From Acanthococcus lagerstroemiae (Eukaryota; Arthropoda; Insecta; Hemiptera; Eriococcidae), in NCBI GenBank assembly GCA_031841125.1, contig CM063107.1, positions 68,707,814 to 68,771,813 of the forward strand: DNA of 64,000 bases, given 5' to 3'. Below the pieces are notes generated by a model that had not been told where the DNA came from, ran no database searches, and was given only the letters and a program-made list of their open reading frames with translations. The translations under genes and the position numbers were made by a program. Positions within the stretch are counted from its first letter, which is position 1. Each line of letters begins with the position of its first letter. Below are positions 12,301-24,300 of this stretch, in pieces.

Positions 12301-15300
12301 AATTGTATCTATCTATTGATGACAACAGGGAAAAAGATGAAAGGCTGTGCACTCGTTACAAGGAGCTTCTCGGGTGCTTAATGTACATTATGCTTGGGAC
12401 ACGGCCCGATATTTGTTATGCTGTATCTTACTTTGGACAATTCCAGTGTAATGCTGATAAGGCTGCCTATTCGCACTTGCTAAGAGTATTGAAATACCTA
12501 GTTACAACTGTTCATCTAGAATTAGTCTATCGAAGTGGTCTTAATTGCGAACAAATTGTTTCATATGTTGATGCTGACTGGGCCAACTGTCCGTCTACTC
12601 GCAGGTCAGTCAGTGGTTATTGTACTTTTGTCTATGGTAATTTAATTTCGTGGAGAAGCAAGAAGCAATCTCTGGTCACGCTGTCAACTACTGATGCAGA
12701 GATTGTTGCTCTTTGTGATTGTGTACTCGACACAATTGCTGTTCGAAACATTTTAATTGATATGTATGTACCGATTTCGTCGCCGTGCCTCGTATATGAG
12801 GATAATGATAACTGCGTTAAATTTGCCAATGGCTCAATGAGTAAAAAGCATCTCGACGTTAAATTCTATTTTGTGCGAGACTACGTTGATGCCAAAATTA
12901 TTAGTATGAATAGAGTGCCAACTTTGGACCAGTTGGCTGATGTGTTCACTAAAGGATTGGGTCGTACCAAATTTCTTAAGTTTAGAGCCTTGATGCTCAG
13001 CGTTGAAGCCTAACGGCAATTTCAGAGAACAACGCGAACGCTCAATTCCTTAGTGTCTGGTAATAGGCACATTAACAGTTGTATATACGTCAAGTTGTGC
13101 ACATGTAATTATGTATATTTATGTATGTGAATTTCAAATGAGTGTTTCCTTTGTTAGGAGTGTTGTATCCGATTGTGATCCACAAAAGTTTTGAACCTCC
13201 ATGTTCGTGTCTTAATAATAGTTACCGAATACGATTTTAAATTTTTTTGTGATGTTTTATATTAGCATGTCGATTTGTATTTTTGTACTCGTTTTATATT
13301 TTGAATTTGATATTTTTGTCAAGTCTGCATTTTTTGTACACGCATGTTTTATTTCTGTGATATTTGTTAATTTTGAAACTATCGCAGGTTTGGGGGGAGG
13401 TGTTCACACACACGTTCGGTTGTGGCAAACCTGCTATGCTGCTACGCGCAGCTCGTTTTTCAGATTATTATTATGTTTTTCGTCTCGTCTGTCATGGCGG
13501 TGTATAATTTTTAAATAAAAATTCGTGAACTGAGGAATCGGTTAATCTTTTCTTGTTAAAAAGAGAACTTAAAAAGTAACAGTATGCCCGATTATTGGAA
13601 CAAATTTGCCGATTATAGGAAGATATTTGCTGATCCCTGGTACAAGTCTAAATTTTAATTTTTTGACACGAATTCTCTATTAACCAATGAACTAACTGAG
13701 GAAAGGTCGTTGTTTTAAATTTTTTAGACAGCTGAATCATAATTTCAAACAGGAAAACTAAAAAAATGATGAGAAACACAGTGCTGCTCGTGAAATTTAC
13801 TGTTGAACTCAATATTGTGCTAGCATTTACGATTACTGGTGCCACTACGTTGCGTTATACCAAAACCAATAATTATTAGGTTTAATTAGATTTAATTTTT
13901 GTTTCAATTTTTTTGTAATTGGATGACTCGATGTACTATTATATTTTTGAGGAATTTTTTTTCTCTGACTGCATTCTACCCCGCAGATCCGTCAACATTT
14001 CACACCTTCACTAGAAAATAACTGAATCATTACAGTAAATCTGATTCTGATAATGAAAATTTGTACTAACAAATAACGCTACACATCCATTTAAAATATT
14101 TTTTGCCCCACTCTGACGTCACGCGACGATTTTATACTTGCTTCATGTTGTATGGTTAAGGCGGGCCTATAGACCAGTTTTGTGATGATGTAACACAGTG
14201 TGTTACTTCTCTTGAAGGTCAGAAGAAGCACCCGTCTTTTTTCGTGTGAACGTATTGACTCTCATAAGAAAAACATACGGAGCAAAGATCAATATGTTAC
14301 TACCTGAGAATAAGAAATTTGTTAGAAATTAGAAATTTATTAGCAAATGCTAAGAACCTTCTAGATTAAAAAAATATACCTTTGCTTTCTAACAAACTTC
14401 TTGTTCTCAGGTAGTAACATAATGATCTTTGCTCCGTGTGTTTTTCGTATGGGAGTCAATACGTTTGTACAAAAGAAGACGGGTACTTTTGCTAACAGTA
14501 ACTCACTGGCCTGACGTCACATAAAACTAGTTTATAGACCTCTTTCTACTGACGTCACACCGTGAGTTACTGTTAGCAAAAGTACCCAACTTTGGGCCAA
14601 CGAGCGTTTTGACTCCCATAAGAAAAACACACGGAGCAAAGATCATTATGTTGCTATCTGTGAATAAGAAATTTGTTAGAAACCAGGGGTACATATTTTT
14701 ATTCCAGAAGGTTTTTAGCATTTGGTAATAAACTTCTGGTTTCTAACAAATTTCTTATTCACAGGTAGCAACATAATGATCTTTGCTCCGTGTGTTTTTC
14801 TTATGGGAGTCAAAACGCTCGTTGGCCCAAAGTTGGGTACTTTTGCTAACAGTAACTCACGGTGTGACGTCAGTGGAAAGAGGTCTATTAGGTACCACAT
14901 GGTCGAAGGCTTTTCCAGTACTCCATATTGCATACTTATTTGCCTGTCCTGTTATCAAGTTGGTAGTGTATGATAAGGACATAATTGTAATTTCGTAATA
15001 TTATTGTCATACCAATGTGTTTTGAGTTTCGTCTTTCGTGTCGTATCTTTAATGATACGTCGTCTGTTTTCTCTGTTCTCTGTAAAATTCGAAATTTTCG
15101 TTTTTTGATCACTCCTCATGGTCTTATAATATGATCATCAATTTCATTAAATAATAGTTCAATTTTCGGCTTACACTTTCGGCGACGCAATTTAGCAACG
15201 TTTGCGTTGCTGAAAGAATTCAAACTTTCTCAAAAAATTCTGATCTCCAGCGTTTTCAAGTATCGGGCCCATTTCGCACATCCAATTCTGTTATCATACA

Positions 15301-18300
15301 CTACCAACTTGATAACAGGAGAGGCGAATAAGTATGCAATATGGAGTATTGGGAAAGCCCTATGCTATAGTGATGTGTAGTTGTTGATAGTTTCGGACTA
15401 TCAATTGTTTTGATAGTAACTTAAAGTACTATCAATACTATCAAAGTTTATTTGATAGTTTTAACATTAATTATTAAAAATTTTAGGATCGATGAATAAT
15501 TCATTTATTATCAGTTCTAACAAGATTTAATTACTATTTTGTTATTAATTATTATTAATTAGAAACTAGATTGAGAATTTTTTCGAATGAAATAATAAAT
15601 ACACTTTTTGTATTTTAGTATTTTACTATTGGCTTAGGCGTTAGGCCTGCTACTGTTTTGTGTTTTCTTCTCTCAAATCAGTTTAACAATTTTCGGTTCG
15701 CTGTGATTCGATTCCTGTATTTTGTTATTCTAGCACCCCATCTCTCGACCTCCCCTGAGGCAGTCTGATGTCTGATCTCTCCAAATTCCTGATTTATGAT
15801 GTCTGCTCGTTGCATTATTTATTTATGATGGTTATACAACGTTACAAGTCACGAGCTCTTCTGTATTCTGTCTTCTAGTTTTTTTCATCTTCTCCGCTCT
15901 TCACTTCAGTTTTCTTAACCCTAAGGGATCGATCGATCGAACTATCCATCCAGTTTCCACTCTGTTAAGAAGAACCTAACCCAACAACTTCGTATTTTAT
16001 TTTACATTCTATAATTTTCTAATCAATAATCAAGTTTTGAGTCTTATGTGCTTGTTTAATCATATGTGAAATCAAAAGGTCGCATATCGTGTTTTGTAGG
16101 TAAATCATAAATATGAAGAAATGAAGGAAAATTTATAATTGCTTGTTATATAATCAAAGAACTTTCTTACAAGAATGAGTGTGATACTGGTATCCGGATT
16201 CCGTACTCATGATAATAATTTTAAATAATCGGCAACTCAATAATCATAATCCAACAAATAACTTATTGATAAGAAATAATAACATTTAAATGGTTTCAAG
16301 TTTCAGTAGGTATTCAGTAATATACATTACACAAGCATAAGCCATAACATTAACTACCAAACCCAGAACCAGAAGAGTTTAATTAATAATCAAATCATGG
16401 AATGAAAAATGAAACTGTCCAATACACATCGAGGATCGAGAAACGACTGGGAGAACGAACCTAAATCTAACGAGCTTATGGTTTCTTTCCCAGCTTCCAA
16501 AATTCATCTGAATGGACGAAATCACAGTTCACAAAATCAGTAAATACTAAATAGTAAATACTAAATATTTTGTATTATTTACTATTTAGGTAACTATAAT
16601 TAAATAAATTTAAAACAGTGTTGACAAATGACAAATTCATAATTATTCATTTTGATGATTTGATAGTTTTTATTAATTTGATAGTTTTTAAGAACTATCA
16701 ATAGTGTTGATAGTCAATGAAGTAACTATCGATAGTTTGATAGTACTAAATTTACTAAAAACTATCAATACTATCAAAAATACTATCAATTACTACACAT
16801 CACTACGTATGCTAGTTACGGCCGTGCATTTCTTAATTTTATTTTCATTATAAATAAATCGCAAATTGTCCGCACTATTACTTCAAACAAGTGAACGACT
16901 TTGCCCATTTTTGAATGGTGCGAACTGTTGTTAGCCCACTGATTGACGGGACGTTCTTAACACGGATGGAGTATATAGCATCCCTGGTGGAAACATTGAC
17001 ATGCTTCAAGAAAGAAAAGAAGGGAAAAAAGTCTTAGTTGATGGACATTTTAGCATTTCTGAGGGCAATATTGACATTCTTGATGGAAATGATGGCCTTC
17101 CTAGCAAAGATTTTAGCATTCCAAGAAGATATTCGCATCTGGAGGGGAGTTTTTTGCATCTTCGATTTGAAATAGAAGCATCACTGAAGGGCGTCTCGAC
17201 AGCTGTCATTTCTAATATAGGTTTTTTCTGCATCCCTAGTGAAAATTCTAGCACTTTTATTAGTTTCTTGCATCCCTAAAGGAAATTCTGGTATTTCAAA
17301 AAATATAGATATGAGGTGTAATTTTTGGCATCCCAGGCGGATATCTTGTCACTTTCTTGCATCCTTGTTAGAAATTTGATACCCCGGGTGATAACATTAG
17401 CATACCTTGTAAAGTTTTTAGTTGCCTTAATGGAAATTTCTGTATCCCCGGTGAAAAAATTGGCATCCTTCGTGGAAAGAAGTCAGGTTATGGACATTTG
17501 GCATCCCTGGCGGAAAAAACTATTTGGGCTGCTCAAAGCGGTGGCGCGCTATTGTCGTTTACCTTGTAACCCTGATCAAGGGAAATACATATTTCATTTA
17601 CAGGCATATGAAGAAATCTCAAAATAATATTATGAAAACGAAAGCGTTTATCGAAAAAATGGATAGAACAAAATAAAATTTCCTTTCCATTGAGACCATT
17701 TTTATTTCAATCTGATAAATTTTTCTAAAATGTGTAGGGTTTCTTCAGTAGTTCCTTTTTTTTTTTCATGTGCTTAAAATTGTAGAGGGCGACTCGTTCG
17801 CGCTTGTAGTCCGAATACCTACGTAATGAATATTTTGGCATCCCTGGTGGTTATTTCAGCATCTGTGGTATCGTTTCTGATAACATTACAGAAAGCGACT
17901 AAGAATCGTGTTTCTTACCCATTGCTTTATTGGAAATATGAATTTAAATTCAGAATACACAAAACTAGGGTCTCTATTTCATATCGCACTCTTGATCAAA
18001 CACGACTGATAGTTTTCCTGTTGTTCAAGAGTAGTCAGTTGTCATTGCAAACTGTTGAATCATCTCACGACAATGAGGTTGTGTGAGGTTAGATCCCGAT
18101 GTGAACTGTTCATTACTCACCCTGGAGTTATTCTGTCGATGGTCTCGTCGTCTAAATTTTCCACGAGCAACATCAAACTCTCGGCGGATATCGGAGCATC
18201 GTATAGTCTTTCTTCGATCACTTTACGATCGACGCAGTTTGAGAAGGCAGTGGATACGTGTACGAATGCCTGAAACATACCAGTATCACATCCGTTATTA

Positions 18301-21300
18301 ATTCCACTTACCTATTGTTTATTTCATTTTTTTATATACTAATTTGCGAGTATAATCTAGAGACCCATACAGGAGTCGAGAAATACCGAGGGCACGTGTC
18401 TCAGCAGAATGAGCACCTCAAATGTAATTGTTCGAATAAGTTGACGGTTCAAAATTTTTCCGTGACGTAGAAATATTCATACGCGAGGAGTTGAATTTTG
18501 TCAGGTGTGCTCTGTGCTGGGACCAGTAGCGTTTTGCAGAGCTGAATCTACGGTAGAAGTGACGCAAATATTAAGTGACTGACGTGAGGTGTTGGCCGTG
18601 GTCTTGATACTTGATTCCATGAACAGGTACGTGTTCAAAATTAAGGTCAATATTGCAAAATTAAGAACGAAGAATGAACAGACCTTGTTTACTGGATCAG
18701 ATAACGATGACGTTACCGTTATTATTGAAATATTTTATCTAGTATGTAAGTATTTTCCGTTTTTTCCCTTTCTGTTCCCAAAAATGTGCATAAGCTTGCT
18801 TCTTCCTACACAATGTGGTATAACTTGAAAAACAAAAGGTTCGAGAACAAATTTATTGCAGATTACGTACATTAGAGACCTTCCTGTTAGTATTTGTCTT
18901 TTCACAGTCGCACAAAACTATAACTGCCATTTATGCAACCCTGAAAGGCTAAAGAATACATAATACAGGTGTTTATTTCCAAACAAAATGTTCTGAATGG
19001 ATATGTTACCGTTAATGTGTATAATCAGTTAAAGTGTAGAATTTCAGAAAATATTTACCCATCTTTTGTCCTTCATTCTTTGTCTTCTTGACGGACAGGG
19101 GTGAAACTAAATAAACCTGCAGTTTTCGTTTGTCCGCACCTCATTTAGAAATTTCAGTCCTGCCAATTTCAAAGAGCATCATAGAAAAGTCAAAAACAAT
19201 CAAAAGCCCTGATTTCTCACAATTCATAGCCCTTGGAAGGCGTTCTTTCAAAGCAACGAAGCTGAAACTTTGAATTGTTGTGTAAACAGATGACAGTTAA
19301 AGACCTCCAAAATTTTTAGCCAATTACTCCGTAAGGGGAAGAATCATGGGCTAGAAACTAATGAGCATTTTATTAAAATTGTATACTTTAACTGACTATG
19401 CACATTAACGGTAACAGATACATTCTTCAGTTCGATATACCCGCGAAACATTACAGTATTTCCTGAATCAGATGCCAGGCGCCAATAAAAATGATTACCT
19501 AATTCTTATTTCGTTATTTCTCATCTGAGGATTCTCGCATGTAGGTAACTCGCGAATCGCGGCAGTTCCTTAACGAATTTTAAAGTGTCAGAAAATTTAA
19601 AGAGTATTTTGTTGTTCGAAATTCACGGAGTTGACGCCATAAAAATATGACTAGGGAATTGCCACGTTAAATTTCCAACAACTGAATTCACACCGTGAGT
19701 CTAAAATCGAATTCTTCGAGTGTAGATATATGCATCGCCTAACTTCATCTCACTTTTATGCAGGAAAAGAGTAGGTAGAAAAATATACGAGCTCAAATAA
19801 ACACATACGGTGCATACAATGCACTAACATAAACTAAAAACAATTAGGTGCATTTCGGATTCTACAAGGCACCTCATCGGTTTATGTCCGAACGGTATTT
19901 CAAACAGTAGAAATTCCGGTTGGTTGTAATTCTGTTTCAGATAAATTTAAGGATAAGAAACCAAAACTGGTTCGATACTATCGGAGTGAAAACTAGTCCA
20001 CGTACTGAATTATACTCTTAAGTATGCGATATGAATGATAAGGAGATAATGTAAATTTCAGTTATCTCTCTTTTCCTTTAACCCACCTAATTAAAAATAA
20101 AAATACCGCAAGCTAAAAAAAGTAGAATACTTTACCAAAAAGTTGGAACTGAGAGAAAATATTTAAAGCAAGTACAACACGTTTCATCAGCGTAAATAAA
20201 ATAGAATGTGCATTCTCGACACCATACAGTGTAGGTAAATCAATTAAATTTGGTCCTTATACGTGTATTTGTCGAGGTCGATTTGGAACATTAAGCCGTC
20301 ACCCTCAAGCGTGCGTAAACTAATTAACCTAAAACGTATAATTTGAAATTTAAAAAATTGGTGACATTGACGGCTCTAGAAAGGCGAAAAACTCCGTTCT
20401 TCATCCAAGACCATTTAGAGAACTTGGTTGAACCGGAAACCGCTTTTGGAAACGAACAAATGTACGTTTGGAAAGCGGAAGAGGAGGGGAGTAATCCCTG
20501 GAACAAAACTAATGGACCAACATCACTTTGCCCTCAGAAAATTTGTCAACTTTTAAAGATTCTTGAGTTGAAAGATCATCTGGCCAAATTTCTTGACCAT
20601 GCGGACGCACCGAAGAGTTTTACTTTTTTGTTTGGGGGGGGGGGGTAAAAATTGTGAAAGCCCCAACTGACTCGCAAAAGAATTTAATCCTTTGACATGT
20701 TGGGTTTTCCCAACTTCTCAACTCAATTCCCAAGTATCAAAGCAAAAAAAACCTTTTTAACTTGTTGGATTTTTTCAATTCGCCTGACTAAAATGGTAAA
20801 TTTTCTCAAGTGCTGAGTGAAAAATTCCTACAGGGGGGTAAGTTACCCTGTACCTCCCCTATCGGTACGTCCCTGACCTTAACAATTTCTTCCTCAACGA
20901 AAAATCTTTTGAATCTTTATAGTGACCTTAAAAAAAAAATCTGTTTTTTTTTCTTAATAAATTGTGGTATTTAGGTACCAACAATTTTCTAGAATTTGAA
21001 AATAACAACCATATCAGGAAAATTTGCAGCCAATACTAAGCACTAGTGGATTCTAGTTAGTAGGTCTGAGAGGCTGGAGCGATTATCCTGCCCAAAAAGT
21101 CGATTTTAACTCTTTGATAATAGATTGTTAAACTTTGGCGAAGTTGAAATGTCATCTCGGGGGGGGGGGGGTCGAGTTATAAATATTACAACTACACGCG
21201 TTCACTTTTCACTTTTCTGTATGAAGGAGGAGAGAATAGCATTTGAGGTGAAATCGAATATTTCAACCAGCAGGAAAAAGGTACCCACGAAGTACAGCAT

Positions 21301-24300
21301 TGAAATTTAAAAATGTTGCCCGAGGGGAAGGGGGTCGGGAAATCTTGAAAAGGCAAAGCTCTCCCAACCCCTCCCCCAACTCCACCGGGTCATTCTACCG
21401 AAATCTAGATAATTCATGTTTTTGTTTTTTTTAACATTATTACTTTCTTTTTCATGGAAATTATTTATATGCATATAATAGAAATTACTTATGAAGTTGA
21501 ACCAACAGCACCCTTCCTGGGGGAGGAGATAGAGAGGGCTCAAAATGATTAGGACCACGCTGAACGAATGGCAGCTCATGTTGAGGGAATTGTTGGCCAT
21601 AGAAAGAAGTTCCTACATGCACGCGCGCCCGTGTACTGTGAGTACGCACATACCCTTCTACCCGCGCATCAACACACTCGTATCAGTGCTGCCAGGTGTC
21701 CGGATTTTCCAATAAATCTCCGGATTTTCCATCGTTAGACAAAAAATGTCCAAATTTCTGAATAATGTCCGAAAACTTTGGAAAAAATCCGGATTTTCGT
21801 AGTTTTTTCTTGTTCTGTGGGTTTATTTGACTTCTGATTAGTTTGAAATATTTTTTTGTGGCAGACTGCATTTTGACTGCACTAAACTGGACTAGAAAAA
21901 ATGTTTTTTTTTTTTTTACCTTAATAATTATTCAGTTTTCCTTCCACCTAAAGCTTTTTTGTCTCCCCCCCCCCCCCCCGAAAATTATGGGCTTTCAGTG
22001 TGAGATTCACAAAGAGACAAAAAAGAAATACAAATCCGACGAATTTACTAAAAAGATTCGAATAAATTTCACGAATCCATAACGTTTATTAGATCGAATT
22101 ATTGATACGAATCCATTCCTAATTTCTCAGCTCCCATTTAAATTCAATATAATGGAGAAAAATGCTCCCGGGCCATCGATTCATGCATGGTTCCAAAATG
22201 AAAATAATTTCTCGAATGTAGAGATTCAGTTTGATCTATAATAATTTATTGTGTGAGAGATTTGAGTGATTTTTAATAGGGCATTTCCTTTTTAATTTTG
22301 GGTGCATTATTTGGTAAAACTGATGATAAAACTGAATTCTGCATGAAATTTCCATTATTCTTAATAGTTTCGCCATTAGTTTTTAGTAAATAGAACTTTA
22401 AATGCAATTTTTTCATTATTTTCTTTTTTTAATAGTTACGAGGGTCGTTCAAAATGTAAGGATACAAATGCAATAACTCAAAAACTAGAACCCATAAAAA
22501 GTTTATTTGCAAAAACTCTGAAAGGCACATCCTTACTCTACTTTTCGACATAGTCACCTCCACAGTTGAGGCACTTATCCCACCTATGGATCAGCTTGAG
22601 GATACCCTCCTCATAGAACGTCGCCGCCAAGTTATTGAACCAGTTTGAAACGTCTTCCTTGAGTGCCTCGTTGGTCAAAAAACGTCTACCACCCAAGTAG
22701 GCCTTCAGAGAAGGGAAGAGGTGGTAATCTGAAGGTGCGAGGTCAGGTGAGTAGGGTGGGTGGGGCAAAACTTCCTATTTAAACTTCTCCAGTAGCGTTG
22801 TCGTTACGCGTGAAGTGTGCGGCCTCGCGTTGTCTTGCAAAAACACTACTCCTCGTGACAGTAAACCGCGTCTACGATTCTGAATAGCTCGTCGTAATTT
22901 TTGTCGAGGCATTTTGCTGGTGGATTACATACCCTATGGCCAGACAGTAAATTCAGAAGTGTACTGCAATCAGTTAAAAAAATTACGACGAGCTATTCAG
23001 AATCGTAGACGCGGTTTACTGTCACGAGGAGTAGTGTTTTTGCAAGACAACGCGAGGCCGCACACTTCACGCGTAACGACAACGCTACTGGAGAAGTTTA
23101 AATGGGAAGTTTTGCCCCACCCACCCTACTCACCTGACCTCGCACCTTCAGATTACCACCTCTTCCCTTCTCTGAAGGCCTACTTGGGTGGTAGACGTTT
23201 TTTGACCAACGAGGCACTCAAGGAAGACGTTTCAAACTGGTTCAATAACTTGGCGGCGACGTTCTATGAGGAGGGTATCCTCAAGCTGATCCATAGGTGG
23301 GATAAGTGCCTCAACTGTGGAGGTGACTATGTCGAAAAGTAGAGTAAGGATGTGCCTTTCAGAGTTTTTGCAAATAAACTTTTTATGGTTTCTAGTTTTT
23401 GAGTTATTGCATTTGTATCCTTACATTTTGAACGACCCTCGTATAATGTATTTTTTTCAACTTATGAAATTCGGGGCAGCTGATCTTTTTAGAATAATTG
23501 GTAAAACTAAACATTGATTATCATTCTACACTCCGCCAGCTAAGATCAAGATCGATGAACGCATGGCTGGAAGAAAAATAAATTTCCATGGAAATTTCAA
23601 CCACTGAATTGGTTTTTCGAGAAGTAACGCTAGTTTGCACTGAACTGTGACTCGAATCCCCATGAACTGATCTGCGACTCAGATCATACTGACTAAAACC
23701 TCAAAGAAGAAAAAGCGATTGCAATAAGCTCGGCTACTCGTAGCCGAGCCTAAAAACAATTTTTTCTTGTAGAGGAACAATCCTGATTCTTGCTCTGTTC
23801 CTAAACAAAACTCCAATTTTAGGAATTATTAATTCTCAGAAGCCTTTCGAATCGGTTGGCTTTGAAATATTAATAAATACAGCCGTGAAACAGATGTTTC
23901 GGTCCACCCACTGGGACATAGGCCTCCTTGATCCATTATTTTGATACAAGGGTTATAGTGTGATTCCCCTTGGTGACAAGCCATTACTGAGGAATGGTTA
24001 TGAAAGAATTTTCCTTCTCTATAAGGGGCATGCAACCTACATGGCACACCAGACTAGTCAGGTGTTAGTAGTCGATAGGTGTGGCTAACCCAATTGTAGT
24101 CTTTTTAAATACCGGCGGAACATTTGAAATGAACTCCACCTCTTGCTACAACTGGTGTGGCTTGGTCGGATGTTAAAGTTTTTCGTATATTCTTGCATTT
24201 TATTATTTTCTTATCATATGATCTTGAAAATTCGCCGTCCGTACTGGGATTCGAACCCACGTTTCGTGGTATAGGAGGCAGCGTTCGAATCCATTCGGCC

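Larger units (their letters stand above)
8522..13581 (+). mobile_element. Complete Ty1/copia-type LTR retrotransposon
   Basis: A 5,060-bp element with two 181-bp LTRs that look identical by eye (TG...CA ends). It is flanked by a perfect 5-bp target duplication (gtatg at 8517-8521 and 13582-13586), and carries a primer-binding region after the 5' LTR, one uninterrupted gag-pol frame and a polypurine tract before the 3' LTR. It lies in FAR intron 4 in antisense to the gene. Identical LTRs and an intact frame mean a very recent insertion. Confidence 0.96.
22439..23441. mobile_element. Mariner-family element rearranged into a 463-bp inverted repeat
   Basis: Flanked by TA at 22437-22438 and 23442-23443, with ends cgagggtcgttcaaaatgta on both sides. 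The left arm (22439-22901) is the reverse complement of the right arm (22979-23441) with only two mismatches seen by eye, around a loop of about 77 nt. Each arm is the 3' half of a mariner transposase gene plus its TIR, so both halves face outwards and the 5' half is lost. Confidence 0.92.

Noticed and set aside
14722..14973. Matching 60-80-codon frames on opposite strands
   Set aside because: Both are readings of the same palindromic fold-back element.
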